DNA of 64,000 nucleotides from an uncultured Collinsella sp. (GCA_958439425.1 CAUBVH010000004.1:80592-144591); one strand, 5' to 3'. Counted from the first letter of the stretch, positions 1-8,267 are shown. Program-made: numbers and translations. The notes: generated from the letters alone by a model not told the origin.

Positions 1-1059
1 GAGGCTTCGCTCGTCTACTGCGACGATTGCGGCTTCGCTGCCGACGATGAGGCGGCAAGCACCAAGGTCGTTGTGACCGAGGGTCCTGGCGACGGTACGC
101 TTACCAAGGTCGAGACTCCGGGCATGGGCACCATCGAGGCCGTTGCAAAGTTCTTCGGCTTCCCCGAGAACGGCACGCGCAAGTCTCTGGCACTCCTCGA
201 CGCCGAGGGCAAGCCCGTCGTGGCCATTGTTCCGGGCGACCACGAGCTCAACGATTGCAAGGCCGAGCATGTCTTTGGCAAGGCCTATCGCATGATGACT
301 GATGAGGAGCTCCAGACCTACGGTCTGCATAAGGGCTTTATCGGACCGGTTAACCTGCCCGAGGGCATTCGCCTGGTGTGCGACGAGAGCCTGCGCGAGT
401 CCAAGCAGTGGGCCTGCGGTGCCAACGAGGTCGATTATCACTTTACCGGTGCCTGCCCCGAGCGCGACTTTACCGTCGACGAGTGGGCCGACCTGGTAAC
501 CGTCGTTGCCGGCGATCCTTGCCCGCACTGCGGCAAGCCGCTCTCTGCTGCTCGCGGCATCGAGGTCTCGCAGGTCTTCCAGCTGGGTACCAAGTATTCC
601 GAGGCCATGGGCGCCACCTTTATGGACGAGGACGGCAAGGAGAAGCCGCTTATCATGGGTTGCTACGGCGTTGGTGTGTCCCGCTCGCTTGCTGCCGTCG
701 TGGAGCAGCACAACGACGAACACGGCATCGTCTGGCCGGTCTCCGTTGCCCCGTACGAGGTCGCGGTGATTCCGCTCGATCCCAAGAAGGAGGAGTGCGC
801 TACCGTTTGCGACCAAATCGTCGAGGGCCTGTGCGCCGAGGGTATCGAGGTTGTCGTCGATGACCGTGACGAGCGTCCTGGCTTTAAGTTTGCCGATAAC
901 GACCTCATGGGCTTCCCGTATCAGGTCGTGCTTGGCAAGCGTGGCCTCAAGAATGGTACTGTGGAGCTCAAGGACCGTGCCACGGGCGAGCGTGAGGACG
1001 TGGCGATCGACGAGGTCGTCGCCAAGATTGCCGAGCTTGTTAAGGCGGCCCGCCGTTAA
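1..1059 (+). CDS. proS: Prolyl-tRNA synthetase, C-terminal part (5' end outside window)
   Basis: This enzyme charges tRNA-Pro with proline. The frame is open from base 1, so the start lies upstream. About 352 residues remain. The visible part begins inside the YbaK-like editing insertion typical of bacterial-type ProRS. It then shows class II motif 3 around CYGVGVSRSLAA and ends with an anticodon-binding domain starting near VAPYEVAVIPL. A CPHC pair sits in the insertion region. A terminator follows about 30 bases after the stop. The family call is secure; the full length cannot be judged. Confidence 0.95.
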   Translation, partial: EASLVYCDDCGFAADDEAASTKVVVTEGPGDGTLTKVETPGMGTIEAVAKFFGFPENGTRKSLALLDAEGKPVVAIVPGDHELNDCKAEHVFGKAYRMMTDEELQTYGLHKGFIGPVNLPEGIRLVCDESLRESKQWACGANEVDYHFTGACPERDFTVDEWADLVTVVAGDPCPHCGKPLSAARGIEVSQVFQLGTKYSEAMGATFMDEDGKEKPLIMGCYGVGVSRSLAAVVEQHNDEHGIVWPVSVAPYEVAVIPLDPKKEECATVCDQIVEGLCAEGIEVVVDDRDERPGFKFADNDLMGFPYQVVLGKRGLKNGTVELKDRATGEREDVAIDEVVAKIAELVKAARR

Positions 1060-1090
1060 TCGACGTTTCTGCTATTAGATGTAATTGCGG

Positions 1091-1140
1091 GGCTGCTCCG
1101 TATCTCTCTTAGGATGAGATGCGGAGCAGTCTATTTTGTT
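1091..1140 (+). terminator. Intrinsic terminator of proS
   Basis: A 16-bp stem (1091-1106 with 1116-1131, two G-U wobbles) is followed by TATTTTGTT. It lies 31 bases after the proS stop. Confidence 0.8.
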
Positions 1141-1158
1141 GGAATAAACTCGATGGGT

Positions 1159-1199
1159 AAAGAAAACCCCACAGCCCATATGAGCTGCGGGGTTTTCTT
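1159..1199. terminator. Second hairpin between proS and the convergent kinase gene
   Basis: AAGAAAACCCC (1160-1170) pairs perfectly with 1189-1199, with an inner CAGC/GCTG extension. It ends in TTTTCTT on the plus strand. It lies between convergent genes and probably stops transcription of the minus-strand kinase gene, and perhaps read-through from proS. Confidence 0.7.
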
Positions 1200-1231
1200 G
1201 TGCCTCCGATGCGAAATAAATCGCTCAGATA

Positions 1232-1996
1232 TTACTGATAATCGACGACGTCGATCCAGTTCTTCAGGAACTCATCGTTCACGTTGCGCTTACGAGCGAG
1301 CTCGGAAGCGGCGACGATGCTCGTCCACTGACGCACGACCTGCATGGGCATGTCGGCGCGGTCGCAGTAGAGCTCCAAGTAGGCCTCAGCCTGGTCCTTG
1401 CTGTTGAGGGCGAAGAGCAGGTAGGTGGTGGCAACGTCGGCAGCAGGGGAGCCCTGGGTGGCGTGTGCCCAGTCGCACACATAGAGCTGGCCGTCGTCGC
1501 CGACGATGACGTTGGAGGGGTTGAAGTCGCCGTGGCAGACCTTGAACTCCTTGGTCATGCCGTCCAGACGCTCCTGAAGGTTGTAGCGCGTGGTGGCATT
1601 GAGCTGATCAAGGCTGTCGATCATGCGGGCGAACTTGTCGCGCTGACGGTTGAGCAGCGGGGAGGTATAGCCGTGGATCTCGATCTGGAGGTCGACGAAC
1701 ATCTCGAGATACTCACCAAAGCGCTGGGGCTCAGCAGTCATCTTCTCGGCAAGGGTGGTGCCCGGAACCTTCTCGGTCACGAGCGCCCAGCCGTTGGCGT
1801 TCTCGAGCTGGGAAACCTCGAGAGCCTTGGGGCTGCGGATGCCGCACTCATTGATGCGGGCAAGATTCAAAGCCTCGTTGAACACGTCGGAGACAGGCTT
1901 GGTCTCGTTAAAGACCTTGACGATCTTGTCGCCCAGGTCGTAAACGACCTTGTTGCCACGGCGGACGAGCTCGGTCTTGGAATCGGGTAGCAGCAT
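1232..1996 (-). CDS. Aminoglycoside-phosphotransferase-fold small-molecule kinase
   Basis: This 254-residue protein has the APH/choline-kinase fold signature. The catalytic loop reads HGDFNPSN, and a CDW about 18 residues later supplies the metal-binding aspartate of the DFG-equivalent. An N-terminal lobe lysine (KIVKVF) could be the ATP lysine. The substrate cannot be read from the sequence; such chromosomal kinases often act on sugars, choline or amino sugars, and resistance should not be assumed. AAAGGATG lies just upstream of the ATG. The gene lies downstream of adhE on the same strand, with a GC-rich stem-loop between them. Confidence 0.8.
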   Translation of the reverse strand: MLLPDSKTELVRRGNKVVYDLGDKIVKVFNETKPVSDVFNEALNLARINECGIRSPKALEVSQLENANGWALVTEKVPGTTLAEKMTAEPQRFGEYLEMFVDLQIEIHGYTSPLLNRQRDKFARMIDSLDQLNATTRYNLQERLDGMTKEFKVCHGDFNPSNVIVGDDGQLYVCDWAHATQGSPAADVATTYLLFALNSKDQAEAYLELYCDRADMPMQVVRQWTSIVAASELARKRNVNDEFLKNWIDVVDYQ

Positions 1997-2028
1997 GGTT
2001 GCATCCTTTCAACGATGCGATAGAAGCG

Positions 2029-2067
2029 ACGGCGGGGGTGTGTGAAACACCCGTGCACCCCCGCCGT
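2029..2067. terminator. GC-rich stem-loop between adhE and the kinase gene
   Basis: ACGGCGGGGGTG (2029-2040) pairs perfectly with 2056-2067 around a 15-base loop. It lies 18 bases after the adhE stop on the minus strand. No U-tract follows on that strand, so it may be an mRNA-stabilising 3' end or a weak terminator. Confidence 0.5.
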
Positions 2068-2084
2068 TAAAAACCGTGCTAAAA

Positions 2085-4733
2085 CTAGCAGACGGCGTAG
2101 TCCTGAGGCTCGCGGCCGTAGTAGGCGTCCAGGTAGAGCTCCTTGATCTCGCTCATGAGCGGGTAGCGCGGGTTAGCGCCGGTGCACTGGTCGTTGAATG
2201 CCTGCTCGGTCATCTCGTCGAGGGTGTCGAGGAAGTACTGCTCGTCAACACCGTAGTCGGCGATGGTCTTCTTGACACCGATGAAGTCCTTGAGCTCCTC
2301 GAGCTTCGTGATGAAGTTCTCGAAGACCTCCTTGTCGTCCTTGCCCTCGATGCCGCAGTACTTGGCCATCTCGGCGTAGTTGTGCAGCGCGTTGGGGTAA
2401 GGATACTGGGAGAAGGTACCCATCTTAACGGGAGCCTCGGCGGCGTTGTAGCGCATGACGCGCGTCAGGATGACGGCGTTGGCGATGCCGTGGGGCAGGT
2501 GATGGAAGGCGCCGAGCTTGTGGGCCATGGAGTGGTTGAGGCCCAGGAAGGCGTTGGCGAAGGCCATACCGGCCATGCAGGAGGCGTTGTGCATCTCCTC
2601 GCGGGCGTGCGGGTCCTTGGCGCCGTTCGTGAAGCTGGAGGGCAGGTTCTCGAAGACGAGCTTAGCAGCGCGCTCGGAGAGGCCCTTGGTGTAGTCGGAA
2701 GCCATGATGGAGACGTAGGACTCGATGGCGTGGGTCATGACGTCGATGCCGGAGGCAGCGGTCAGGCCGCGCGGGGCGGTCATGCAGTTGTCGGCGTCGA
2801 CGATGGCCATGTTGGGGAGCAGCGCGTAGTCGGCGAGCGGCCACTTGATGCCGGTCTCCTTGTCGGTGATGATGGCGAACGGCGTGCACTCGGAGCCGGT
2901 ACCCGAAGAGGTCGGGACGGCGACGAAGTAGGCCTTCTTGCCCATCTCGGGGAAGGTGAAGATACGCTTGCGGATGTCCATGAAGTCCATGGCCATGTCC
3001 TCAAACTTGCACTCGGGGTGCTCGTACATCATCCACATGATCTTGCCGGCGTCCATAGCGGAGCCACCGCCGACGGCGATGATGACGTCCGGCTCAAAGA
3101 GAGCCATCTGCTTGGCGCCGCGACGTGCGCACTGCAGCGACGGATCGGGCTCGACGTCGTAGAAGCAGTCGTGGGCGATGCCCATCTCGTCGAGCTTGGC
3201 CTCGATGGCGCGGGTGTTGCCATTCTTGAAGAGGAACTGGTCGGTGACGATGAAGGCGCGCTTCTTGCCCATGACGGTACCGAGCTCGTCGAGAGCGACG
3301 GGCGTGGAACCCTTCTTGAAGTAGACCTTCTCGGGAGCGCGGAACCACAGCATGTTCTCACGGCGCTCGGCCACAGTCTTAACGTTGATCAAGTGCTTCA
3401 CCCCAACGTTCTCGGAGACGGAGTTGCCGCCCCAGGAGCCGCAGCCCAGGGTCAGAGACGGCTTCATGCCAAAGTTGTACAGATCACCGATGCCGCCGTG
3501 CGAGGACGGGGTGTTGATGACGATACGGCAGGCCTTCATGACGTGCTCGAACAGGCTGATCTTCTCGGCCTGGGCGGGGTGCACGTACAGAGAGGCGGTG
3601 TGGCCCGGGCCACCGGCGAGCACCAGGTGCTCGGCCTTGTCGACGGCCTCCTGGAAGTCCTTGGCGTGATACATGGCCAGGACCGGGGAGAGCTTCTCGT
3701 GGGAGAACTCCTCCTTGGCGGGGTCGGTGGAGGTGACCTCGGCGATCAGGATCTTGGTCTTGGCAGGAACCTCGATGCCGGCGAGCTCGGCGATCTTGGC
3801 GGCAGCCATGCCGGGAATGCGGTGATCGAGAGCGCCGTTCTTGAACATGGCGGCACGCAGGGCCTCCATCTCGGCACCCTGCTTGACGAAGTAGCAGCCG
3901 CGCTTCTGGAACTCGGCTTTGACCTGGTCATAGATGGTGTCGATGACGGTCACGGACTGCTCGGAAGCGCAGATCATGCCGTTGTCGAAGGTCTTGGAGT
4001 GGATGATGGAGTTGACGGCGAGCAGCACGTCGGCGGTGTCGTCGATGATGACCGGGGTGTTACCGGCGCCAACGCCCAGGGCGGGCTTGCCCGAGGAGTA
4101 GGCGGCCTTGACCATGCCCGGGCCACCGGTGGCGAGGATGATGTCGACGTCGCGCATGACCATGTTGGTCAGCTCGATGGAGGGGACATCGACCCAGCCG
4201 ATGATGCCCTCGGGGGCGCCGGCCTTGACGGCGGCGTCAAGCACGAGCTTGGCGGCGGCGATGGTGCACTTGGCGGCTGCCGGGTGCGGGGAGATGATGA
4301 TGCCGTTGCGGGTCTTCAGGCTGATCAGCGTCTTGAAGATCGCGGTGGAGGTGGGGTTGGTCGTCGGGATGACGGCGCCCACGATGCCGATGGGCTCGGC
4401 GATCTTGGTGATGCCGTAGGCCTCGTCGCGCTCCAGAACGCCACAGGTCTTGGTGTTCTTGTAAGCGTTGTAGATGTACTCTGCGGCGTAGTGGTTCTTG
4501 ATGACCTTGTCCTCAAGAACGCCGCGGCCGGTCTCCTCGATGGCCATCTTCGCCAACGGGATACGAGCCTTGTTGGCGGCCATGGCGGCCTCATAGAAGA
4601 TCTTGTCGACCTGCTCCTGCGTGTACGTAGCAAAAAGCGCCTGGGCCTCTCGCATCTGAGCGAGCTTAGCCTCAAGCGCTTCTACGTTGTCCACAATTGC
4701 GGGAGTAGTGTTTTCCGGTGACTTTTTCACCAT
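2085..4733 (-). CDS. adhE: Bifunctional acetaldehyde-CoA/alcohol dehydrogenase AdhE
   Basis: AdhE reduces acetyl-CoA to acetaldehyde and then to ethanol, regenerating NAD+ in fermentation. The 882-residue length and two-domain order fit the family. The N-terminal aldehyde dehydrogenase half carries the catalytic Cys in NGMICASEQSV. The C-terminal iron-dependent alcohol dehydrogenase half carries GGGSAMDAGK and the metal-binding histidines in NHSMAHKLGAFHHLPHG. The start ATG has AAGGAGA at good spacing. The gene is transcribed alone from an upstream promoter. The opposite strand is open over almost the same interval, which is a codon-usage artefact. Confidence 0.97.
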   Translation of the reverse strand: MVKKSPENTTPAIVDNVEALEAKLAQMREAQALFATYTQEQVDKIFYEAAMAANKARIPLAKMAIEETGRGVLEDKVIKNHYAAEYIYNAYKNTKTCGVLERDEAYGITKIAEPIGIVGAVIPTTNPTSTAIFKTLISLKTRNGIIISPHPAAAKCTIAAAKLVLDAAVKAGAPEGIIGWVDVPSIELTNMVMRDVDIILATGGPGMVKAAYSSGKPALGVGAGNTPVIIDDTADVLLAVNSIIHSKTFDNGMICASEQSVTVIDTIYDQVKAEFQKRGCYFVKQGAEMEALRAAMFKNGALDHRIPGMAAAKIAELAGIEVPAKTKILIAEVTSTDPAKEEFSHEKLSPVLAMYHAKDFQEAVDKAEHLVLAGGPGHTASLYVHPAQAEKISLFEHVMKACRIVINTPSSHGGIGDLYNFGMKPSLTLGCGSWGGNSVSENVGVKHLINVKTVAERRENMLWFRAPEKVYFKKGSTPVALDELGTVMGKKRAFIVTDQFLFKNGNTRAIEAKLDEMGIAHDCFYDVEPDPSLQCARRGAKQMALFEPDVIIAVGGGSAMDAGKIMWMMYEHPECKFEDMAMDFMDIRKRIFTFPEMGKKAYFVAVPTSSGTGSECTPFAIITDKETGIKWPLADYALLPNMAIVDADNCMTAPRGLTAASGIDVMTHAIESYVSIMASDYTKGLSERAAKLVFENLPSSFTNGAKDPHAREEMHNASCMAGMAFANAFLGLNHSMAHKLGAFHHLPHGIANAVILTRVMRYNAAEAPVKMGTFSQYPYPNALHNYAEMAKYCGIEGKDDKEVFENFITKLEELKDFIGVKKTIADYGVDEQYFLDTLDEMTEQAFNDQCTGANPRYPLMSEIKELYLDAYYGREPQDYAVC

Positions 4734-4773
4734 TTGTGTCTCCTTGCGATCGGAGATTTACCCTACGCCTTGC

Positions 4774-4782
4774 ATGATAGCA
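4774..4782 (-). promoter_or_regulatory. Candidate extended -10 promoter of adhE
   Basis: On the minus strand TGCTATCAT lies about 40 bases upstream of the ATG. No good -35 is seen. The form TGC-TAnnAT recurs at several promoters in this window. Confidence 0.5.
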
Positions 4783-4826
4783 ATAAATAATTCGGTAAAC
4801 GGTAAGATTCCCGTAAAAGGCATACT

Positions 4827-4854
4827 AAAACGCTTCAATAAACTGAAGCGTTTT
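4827..4854. other. 11-bp perfect hairpin upstream of adhE
   Basis: AAAACGCTTCA (4827-4837) pairs with 4844-4854 around a 6-base loop. It lies upstream of the adhE promoter and has a short T-run on each strand. It could insulate adhE from the transposase region or be an operator. It does not match the Rex consensus that I know. Confidence 0.5.
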
Positions 4855-4885
4855 AACTAAAACTATCTGCCAGTGCATCGCCCCG

Positions 4886-4934
4886 CTCATTGGGGACAGA
4901 CTTACATGAGTGGTTTCACTCATTTGGGACAGAC
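4886..4934 (+). repeat. REP-like repeat, upstream pair
   Basis: A 27-base copy (4886-4912) of the unit CTCATTGGGGACAGACTTAC...ATGAGTG is followed by a partial second copy (4917-4934, CACTCATTTGGGACAGAC). The full unit has CACTCAT/ATGAGTG ends that can pair. The complete copies downstream of the transposase are inverted relative to this one. Confidence 0.85.
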
Positions 4935-5064
4935 ATCGATTTGCGATTTTGTCGTTTTGGGCCTGTTTTTGTCGCTGATTGGATATAAATAGGTCACAGG
5001 CTCAGCATTTCGCGTTTCTTCTCTCCTTTTAGGTGTTGCCTGTACGGCTTTGAAAGGAGAGACC

Positions 5065-5841
5065 ATGCCCCGATGCGCCCGCGAAATTTCGCTCACCGGC
5101 TATTACCACGTCTTTGACCGCGGTAACTCCAAACAGATCATTTTTGAAGATGATTCCGACCGCTATCGTTTCCTATCGGACATATCGGACAGGTTTGCGT
5201 GCCATGACGTGGCGGTGTTGGCCTGGTGTCTTATGGACAACCACTTCCATTTGATGGTTGATGACCCATATGACAACCTTTCAAAGGCAATGCAGTGCGC
5301 GCTGACGGCGTATGCCAAGTATTTCAATGGGAAAACGGGAAGAACGGGCCATCTGTTTGACAATCGCTATTCGCGGGTCGCGGTTGAGTCGGACACGCAG
5401 GCAGTGCAGCTGCTCGACTATATTCATCTCAATCCCGTGAAGGGTGCGCTTGACTCGCTCGAGGCGTACCGCTGGTCAAGCTATAAGGCGTATCAGCTGG
5501 GCTATGATCCCTTTGACATCTGTGATGCGGCCCCTATGCTTGATGTTGTCGGAGGCTCCCGTCGCTATTGCGAGCATCTCAAGAAAGTTGCCGGGCGCAT
5601 CTGGTCAGTGGAGGTTCTTCCGCGCCGGCGGATCCCCGATGAGGAGGCCCTTTTCGTTGCGCGCGAAGTCCTGACGAGCATAGATCCTGCGTTGCTCAAG
5701 GCCCTGCCACGCCCCGAACGCGATGCCTGCCTGCTGAGGCTCAGGCGGGCACATCTCACGGTCAAGCAAATTGCCCGTATCACCGGTATCGGCGCCACAA
5801 GCGTGACCAAGGCTACTGCAGGCTGGAAGGATGCAGCGTGA
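5065..5841 (+). CDS. REP-associated tyrosine transposase (RAYT, Y1/IS200-like)
   Basis: This protein is a Y1-type HUH transposase of the REP-associated group. The N-terminus has YHVFDRGNSKQIIF, the HUH dyad lies in DNHFHLMV, and YIHLNPVKG carries the probable catalytic tyrosine region. The last 40 residues look like a helix-turn-helix (LTVKQIARITGIGATS), as in many Coriobacterial copies. I choose ATG 5065 because AAAGGAGA (5053-5060) has proper spacing; a TTG at 5050 would lie upstream of that site. The gene is flanked by inverted copies of a 29-bp repeat, as expected for RAYTs, which act on such repeats. It is 258 residues and looks intact. Confidence 0.9.
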   Translation: MPRCAREISLTGYYHVFDRGNSKQIIFEDDSDRYRFLSDISDRFACHDVAVLAWCLMDNHFHLMVDDPYDNLSKAMQCALTAYAKYFNGKTGRTGHLFDNRYSRVAVESDTQAVQLLDYIHLNPVKGALDSLEAYRWSSYKAYQLGYDPFDICDAAPMLDVVGGSRRYCEHLKKVAGRIWSVEVLPRRRIPDEEALFVAREVLTSIDPALLKALPRPERDACLLRLRRAHLTVKQIARITGIGATSVTKATAGWKDAA

Positions 5842-5884
5842 GATAGGGGCCGGAGCCGATCGGGACGCCGCATGCGTGCGTCAT

Positions 5885-5992
5885 GTCTGTCCCCAATGCG
5901 TGAAAACACTCATCTAAGTGTGTCCCCAATGAGTGGGGCTATGATTCCTTTGACATCTGCAAACACTCATGTAAGTCTGTCCCCAATGAGTG
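5885..5992 (-). repeat. REP-like repeat, downstream copies in inverted orientation
   Basis: Two full 29-base units lie at 5907-5935 and 5964-5992, and a partial one at 5885-5902. Each begins CACTCAT, contains GTCCCCAATG, and ends ATGAGTG, so its ends form a 7-bp stem. The unit at 5964-5992 is the reverse complement of the upstream copy at 4886-4912 over all 27 bases of that copy. Confidence 0.85.
5936..5959 (+). pseudogene. Fragment of RAYT coding sequence between two repeats
   Basis: The 24 bases at 5936-5959 match 5499-5522 inside the transposase gene with one mismatch (GGGCTATGAT, then C or T, then CCTTTGACATCTG). The fragment encodes GYDSFDI against GYDPFDI in the gene. It sits exactly between two repeat units and looks like a scar of a deleted or recombined second transposase copy. 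Confidence 0.7.
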
Positions 5993-5994
5993 CA

Positions 5995-6025
5995 AAAGGC
6001 GCCCTCCTTAGGGGAGGGCGCCTTT
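5995..6025 (-). terminator. Terminator downstream of rpmB
   Basis: A 13-bp perfect stem (5995-6007 with 6013-6025) has a 5-base loop. On the minus strand it ends GCGCCTTTTGC. It lies about 70 bases after the rpmB stop and could also end transcription from the transposase side. Confidence 0.75.
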
Positions 6026-6093
6026 GGTAAGTTCTATGTGAACGCGAGGTCTTTGACCCGGAGAGTCCGAGGTACTTGTTGGTAAGACCTTAT

Positions 6094-6282
6094 TTAGGAG
6101 CGCGCAACCTTGCCAGACTTGAGGCAGGTGGAGCAAACGTTCATCTTGCGACGATGACCATCGACGACGACGTAGACACGCTGGATGTTGGGGCGGAACT
6201 TACGGTTGGTGACGCGGTGAGAGTGGCTGATGGAGCGACCGGCAACGGGGTGCTTACCGCAAACTTCGCAAACTTTGGACAT
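6094..6282 (-). CDS. rpmB: 50S ribosomal protein L28
   Basis: The 62-residue protein is ribosomal protein L28 of the large subunit. It starts MSKVCEVCGKHP and contains the family segment SHSHRVTNRKFRPN. The CxxC pairs (CEVC and CSTC) indicate the zinc-binding form. I choose ATG 6282 because AAGGAGGG lies directly upstream; a longer frame to 6330 adds a non-conserved leader. It is a single gene with its own promoter and terminator. Confidence 0.96.
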   Translation of the reverse strand: MSKVCEVCGKHPVAGRSISHSHRVTNRKFRPNIQRVYVVVDGHRRKMNVCSTCLKSGKVARS

Positions 6283-6336
6283 AACTGACCCTCCTTGGGC
6301 GACAAACGAACATGTCGCGTTAACAAACAAGCCTGA

Positions 6337-6345
6337 ACTATAGCA
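6337..6345 (-). promoter_or_regulatory. Candidate extended -10 promoter of rpmB
   Basis: The minus strand reads TGTGCTATAGT about 55 bases upstream of the start, the same as at rpsT. No convincing -35 is visible. I see nothing else in 6346-6573. Confidence 0.55.
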
Positions 6346-6573
6346 CAGAAGCAGCTCCCTGTGCGTAATCTACACAGAGATATTCCTCTTTTGGCGATAG
6401 TGCTCACGCCACGGCCCTGGACGTAGATCCGATTTGCGTGCAGCAGAGGGGATTATGCCAGCTCGTGCGTGCGTTTTCAAGCTCGTCCCACAAATATATA
6501 TAGGTTTATGGAGCATTGGGCTCCGTTTACGGATTGTTCTGTATTTATGCTCGCAATTAAGCTCGAGGTTGGC

Positions 6574-6694
6574 TACACTATCCCTTGACCATTAAAGGGG
6601 TACGAGATACCCACATGGAATTACATAGCTGCCAAAGAGCAGCCCTTCCTGTGGGTGTCTGGTCCGCTTTAAGCGGTCGGGCATCTATTTTTTT
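6574..6694 (+). promoter_or_regulatory. pyr operon leader: promoter and attenuator
   Basis: A candidate -10 (TACACT, 6574-6579) precedes the leader. GATACCCACA (6606-6615) pairs with 6650-6659, with an inner GCTGC/GCAGC stem (6628-6632 with 6639-6643). The 3' arm of this structure overlaps the 5' arm of a second hairpin (6654-6685), which is followed by seven T (6688-6694). The two structures exclude each other, so this is an attenuator. Since pyrR follows, PyrR with UMP or PRPP is the likely effector, but I did not find the Bacillus PyrR-binding loop consensus. Confidence 0.7.
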
Positions 6695-6733
6695 GACTGT
6701 GTCAGCAGTCAAGACATGTGAGGAAGGAGATCG

Positions 6734-7318
6734 ATGGGCACGACTTCCCCCAAGGCGGTCATCATGGACGAGACCGCCGTCAATCGAGCGATGACCCGCA
6801 TCGCGCACGAGATTCTCGAGCGCAACGAGGGCTGTGAAGACCTCGCTCTGGTCGGCATCGTCACGCGCGGCGACCTTCTGGCAAAGAAGCTCGCCGAGGA
6901 GATCAAGGAGATCGAGGGCGTCGACGTTCCGCTCGGCAGCCTGGACATCAGCTTCTACCGCGATGACTATGCGACCAATTTCGCTCCCGCGATCCACGCT
7001 ACCAACATTCCCTTCAGCGTCGACGGCAAGCGCGTCGTGCTGGTGGACGACATCCTGTATACGGGCCGTACTATCCGCGCCGCTCTGGATGCCGTCATGG
7101 ACCTGGGCCGTCCGAGCCGCATCGAGCTGGCAGTTCTCGTTGACCGCGGTCACCGTGAGCTCCCCATCTCGCCGGACTTTGTCGGCAAGAACGTTCCCTC
7201 GTCGCATGAGGAGAACGTGCACCTGTATATGAAGGAAGTCGACGGCCACACCGCCGTCGAGATTAACGACGTCGCGCCGGGTTCCCACGTGGGCTCCGCG
7301 CCGCTGGGAGGTGAGTAG
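6734..7318 (+). CDS. pyrR: Bifunctional pyr operon regulator / uracil phosphoribosyltransferase PyrR
   Basis: PyrR binds pyr leader RNA in response to uridine nucleotides and also has uracil phosphoribosyltransferase activity. The 194-residue protein has the PRPP-binding loop VVLVDDILYTGRTI and the PyrR-like N-terminus with ALVGIVTRGD. AGGAAGGAG precedes the ATG. It is the first gene of the operon, directly behind an attenuator-like leader, which supports the regulator role. It overlaps the ribosome binding region of pyrB. Confidence 0.95.
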   Translation: MGTTSPKAVIMDETAVNRAMTRIAHEILERNEGCEDLALVGIVTRGDLLAKKLAEEIKEIEGVDVPLGSLDISFYRDDYATNFAPAIHATNIPFSVDGKRVVLVDDILYTGRTIRAALDAVMDLGRPSRIELAVLVDRGHRELPISPDFVGKNVPSSHEENVHLYMKEVDGHTAVEINDVAPGSHVGSAPLGGE

Positions 7319-7322
7319 TACC

Positions 7323-8267
7323 GTGGCGTTCAACCATAAGCACCTGATCGACATTACCGAGTACTCCGAAGAGGACATCAAGCTCATCCTCGAGACCGCC
7401 AAGGCGTTCTCCGAGGTCAATGAGCGTGCGATCAAGAAGGTCCCCACGCTCAAGGGCAAGACCATCGTCAACATGTTCAACGAGCCTTCGACGCGCACCC
7501 GCAGCTCCTTCGAGCTCGCCGAGAAGCGTCTTTCGGCTGACAGCCTCAACTTTGGCGGCTCCTCGACCTCCACGGTCAAGGGCGAGAGCCTCGTCGACAC
7601 CGTCGAGACCCTCAACGCCTACAAGATTGATTGCATCGTCGTTCGCGATAAGCACGCCGGTGCTCCCTACATCGTCACGCAGAACTCGCCCGCGAGCGTC
7701 ATCTGCGCCGGCGACGGCAAGCACAACCATCCCACGCAGGCCCTGCTCGACCTGTACACCATCTGGGAGCACAAGGGCGACTTCCACGGTCTTAAGGTCG
7801 CCGTCGTCGGCGATATCGCGCACTCCCGCGTCTGCGGCTCGCTGATCCCCGCCCTTAAGATCATGGGCTGCGAGACCTACGCCGTCGCCCCCGGCACGCT
7901 GCTGCCGCCGGCGCCCGAGGTCCTGGGCTGCGACCACGTGACGAGCGACCTCGATTCGGTACTCCCCGAGCTGGACGTCGTCTACATGCTGCGCGTGCAG
8001 CAGGAGCGCCTCGAGGGCGCTCCGTTCCCGACCATTCGTGAGTACCACAAGCTCTTCGGCCTGACCAAGGACCGCGAGAAGCTCATGAAGCCCGACGCGA
8101 TCATCTGTCACCCGGGCCCCATCAACCGCGGCGTCGAGTTCGACTCCTATATGGCCGACCACCCGCAACGCTCCGTCATCCTGGAGCAGGTCTACGCCGG
8201 TATCTGCGTGCGTATGGCTATCCTGTATCTGCTGCTTGGAGGTGCCGATAATGGCCTTGCTTCTTAA
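7323..8267 (+). CDS. pyrB: Aspartate carbamoyltransferase catalytic subunit
   Basis: PyrB condenses carbamoyl phosphate with aspartate to carbamoyl aspartate. The carbamoyl-phosphate motif is NEPSTRTRSSFE, HPTQALLDLY is the second family signature, and HPGPINRGVE closes the active site. GTG 7323 is chosen because GGGAGG (7306-7311) is at normal spacing, giving 314 residues. GTG 7311 would lie inside pyrR and too near the site. No pyrI-like regulatory subunit follows. Confidence 0.95.
   Translation: MAFNHKHLIDITEYSEEDIKLILETAKAFSEVNERAIKKVPTLKGKTIVNMFNEPSTRTRSSFELAEKRLSADSLNFGGSSTSTVKGESLVDTVETLNAYKIDCIVVRDKHAGAPYIVTQNSPASVICAGDGKHNHPTQALLDLYTIWEHKGDFHGLKVAVVGDIAHSRVCGSLIPALKIMGCETYAVAPGTLLPPAPEVLGCDHVTSDLDSVLPELDVVYMLRVQQERLEGAPFPTIREYHKLFGLTKDREKLMKPDAIICHPGPINRGVEFDSYMADHPQRSVILEQVYAGICVRMAILYLLLGGADNGLAS

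Noticed and set aside
1232..1996. Antibiotic resistance gene (aminoglycoside phosphotransferase)
   Set aside because: Only the kinase fold is supported. The gene has host-like composition and no mobile context, so a resistance role is not justified.
2076..4721. 881-codon open frame opposite adhE
   Set aside because: It is almost perfectly antiparallel to adhE and reads as Val/Leu/Gly/Asp-rich low complexity, as expected from GC-rich third positions. It has no family features.
5050..5064. TTG 5050 as start of the transposase
   Set aside because: It lies upstream of the ribosome binding site that serves ATG 5065.
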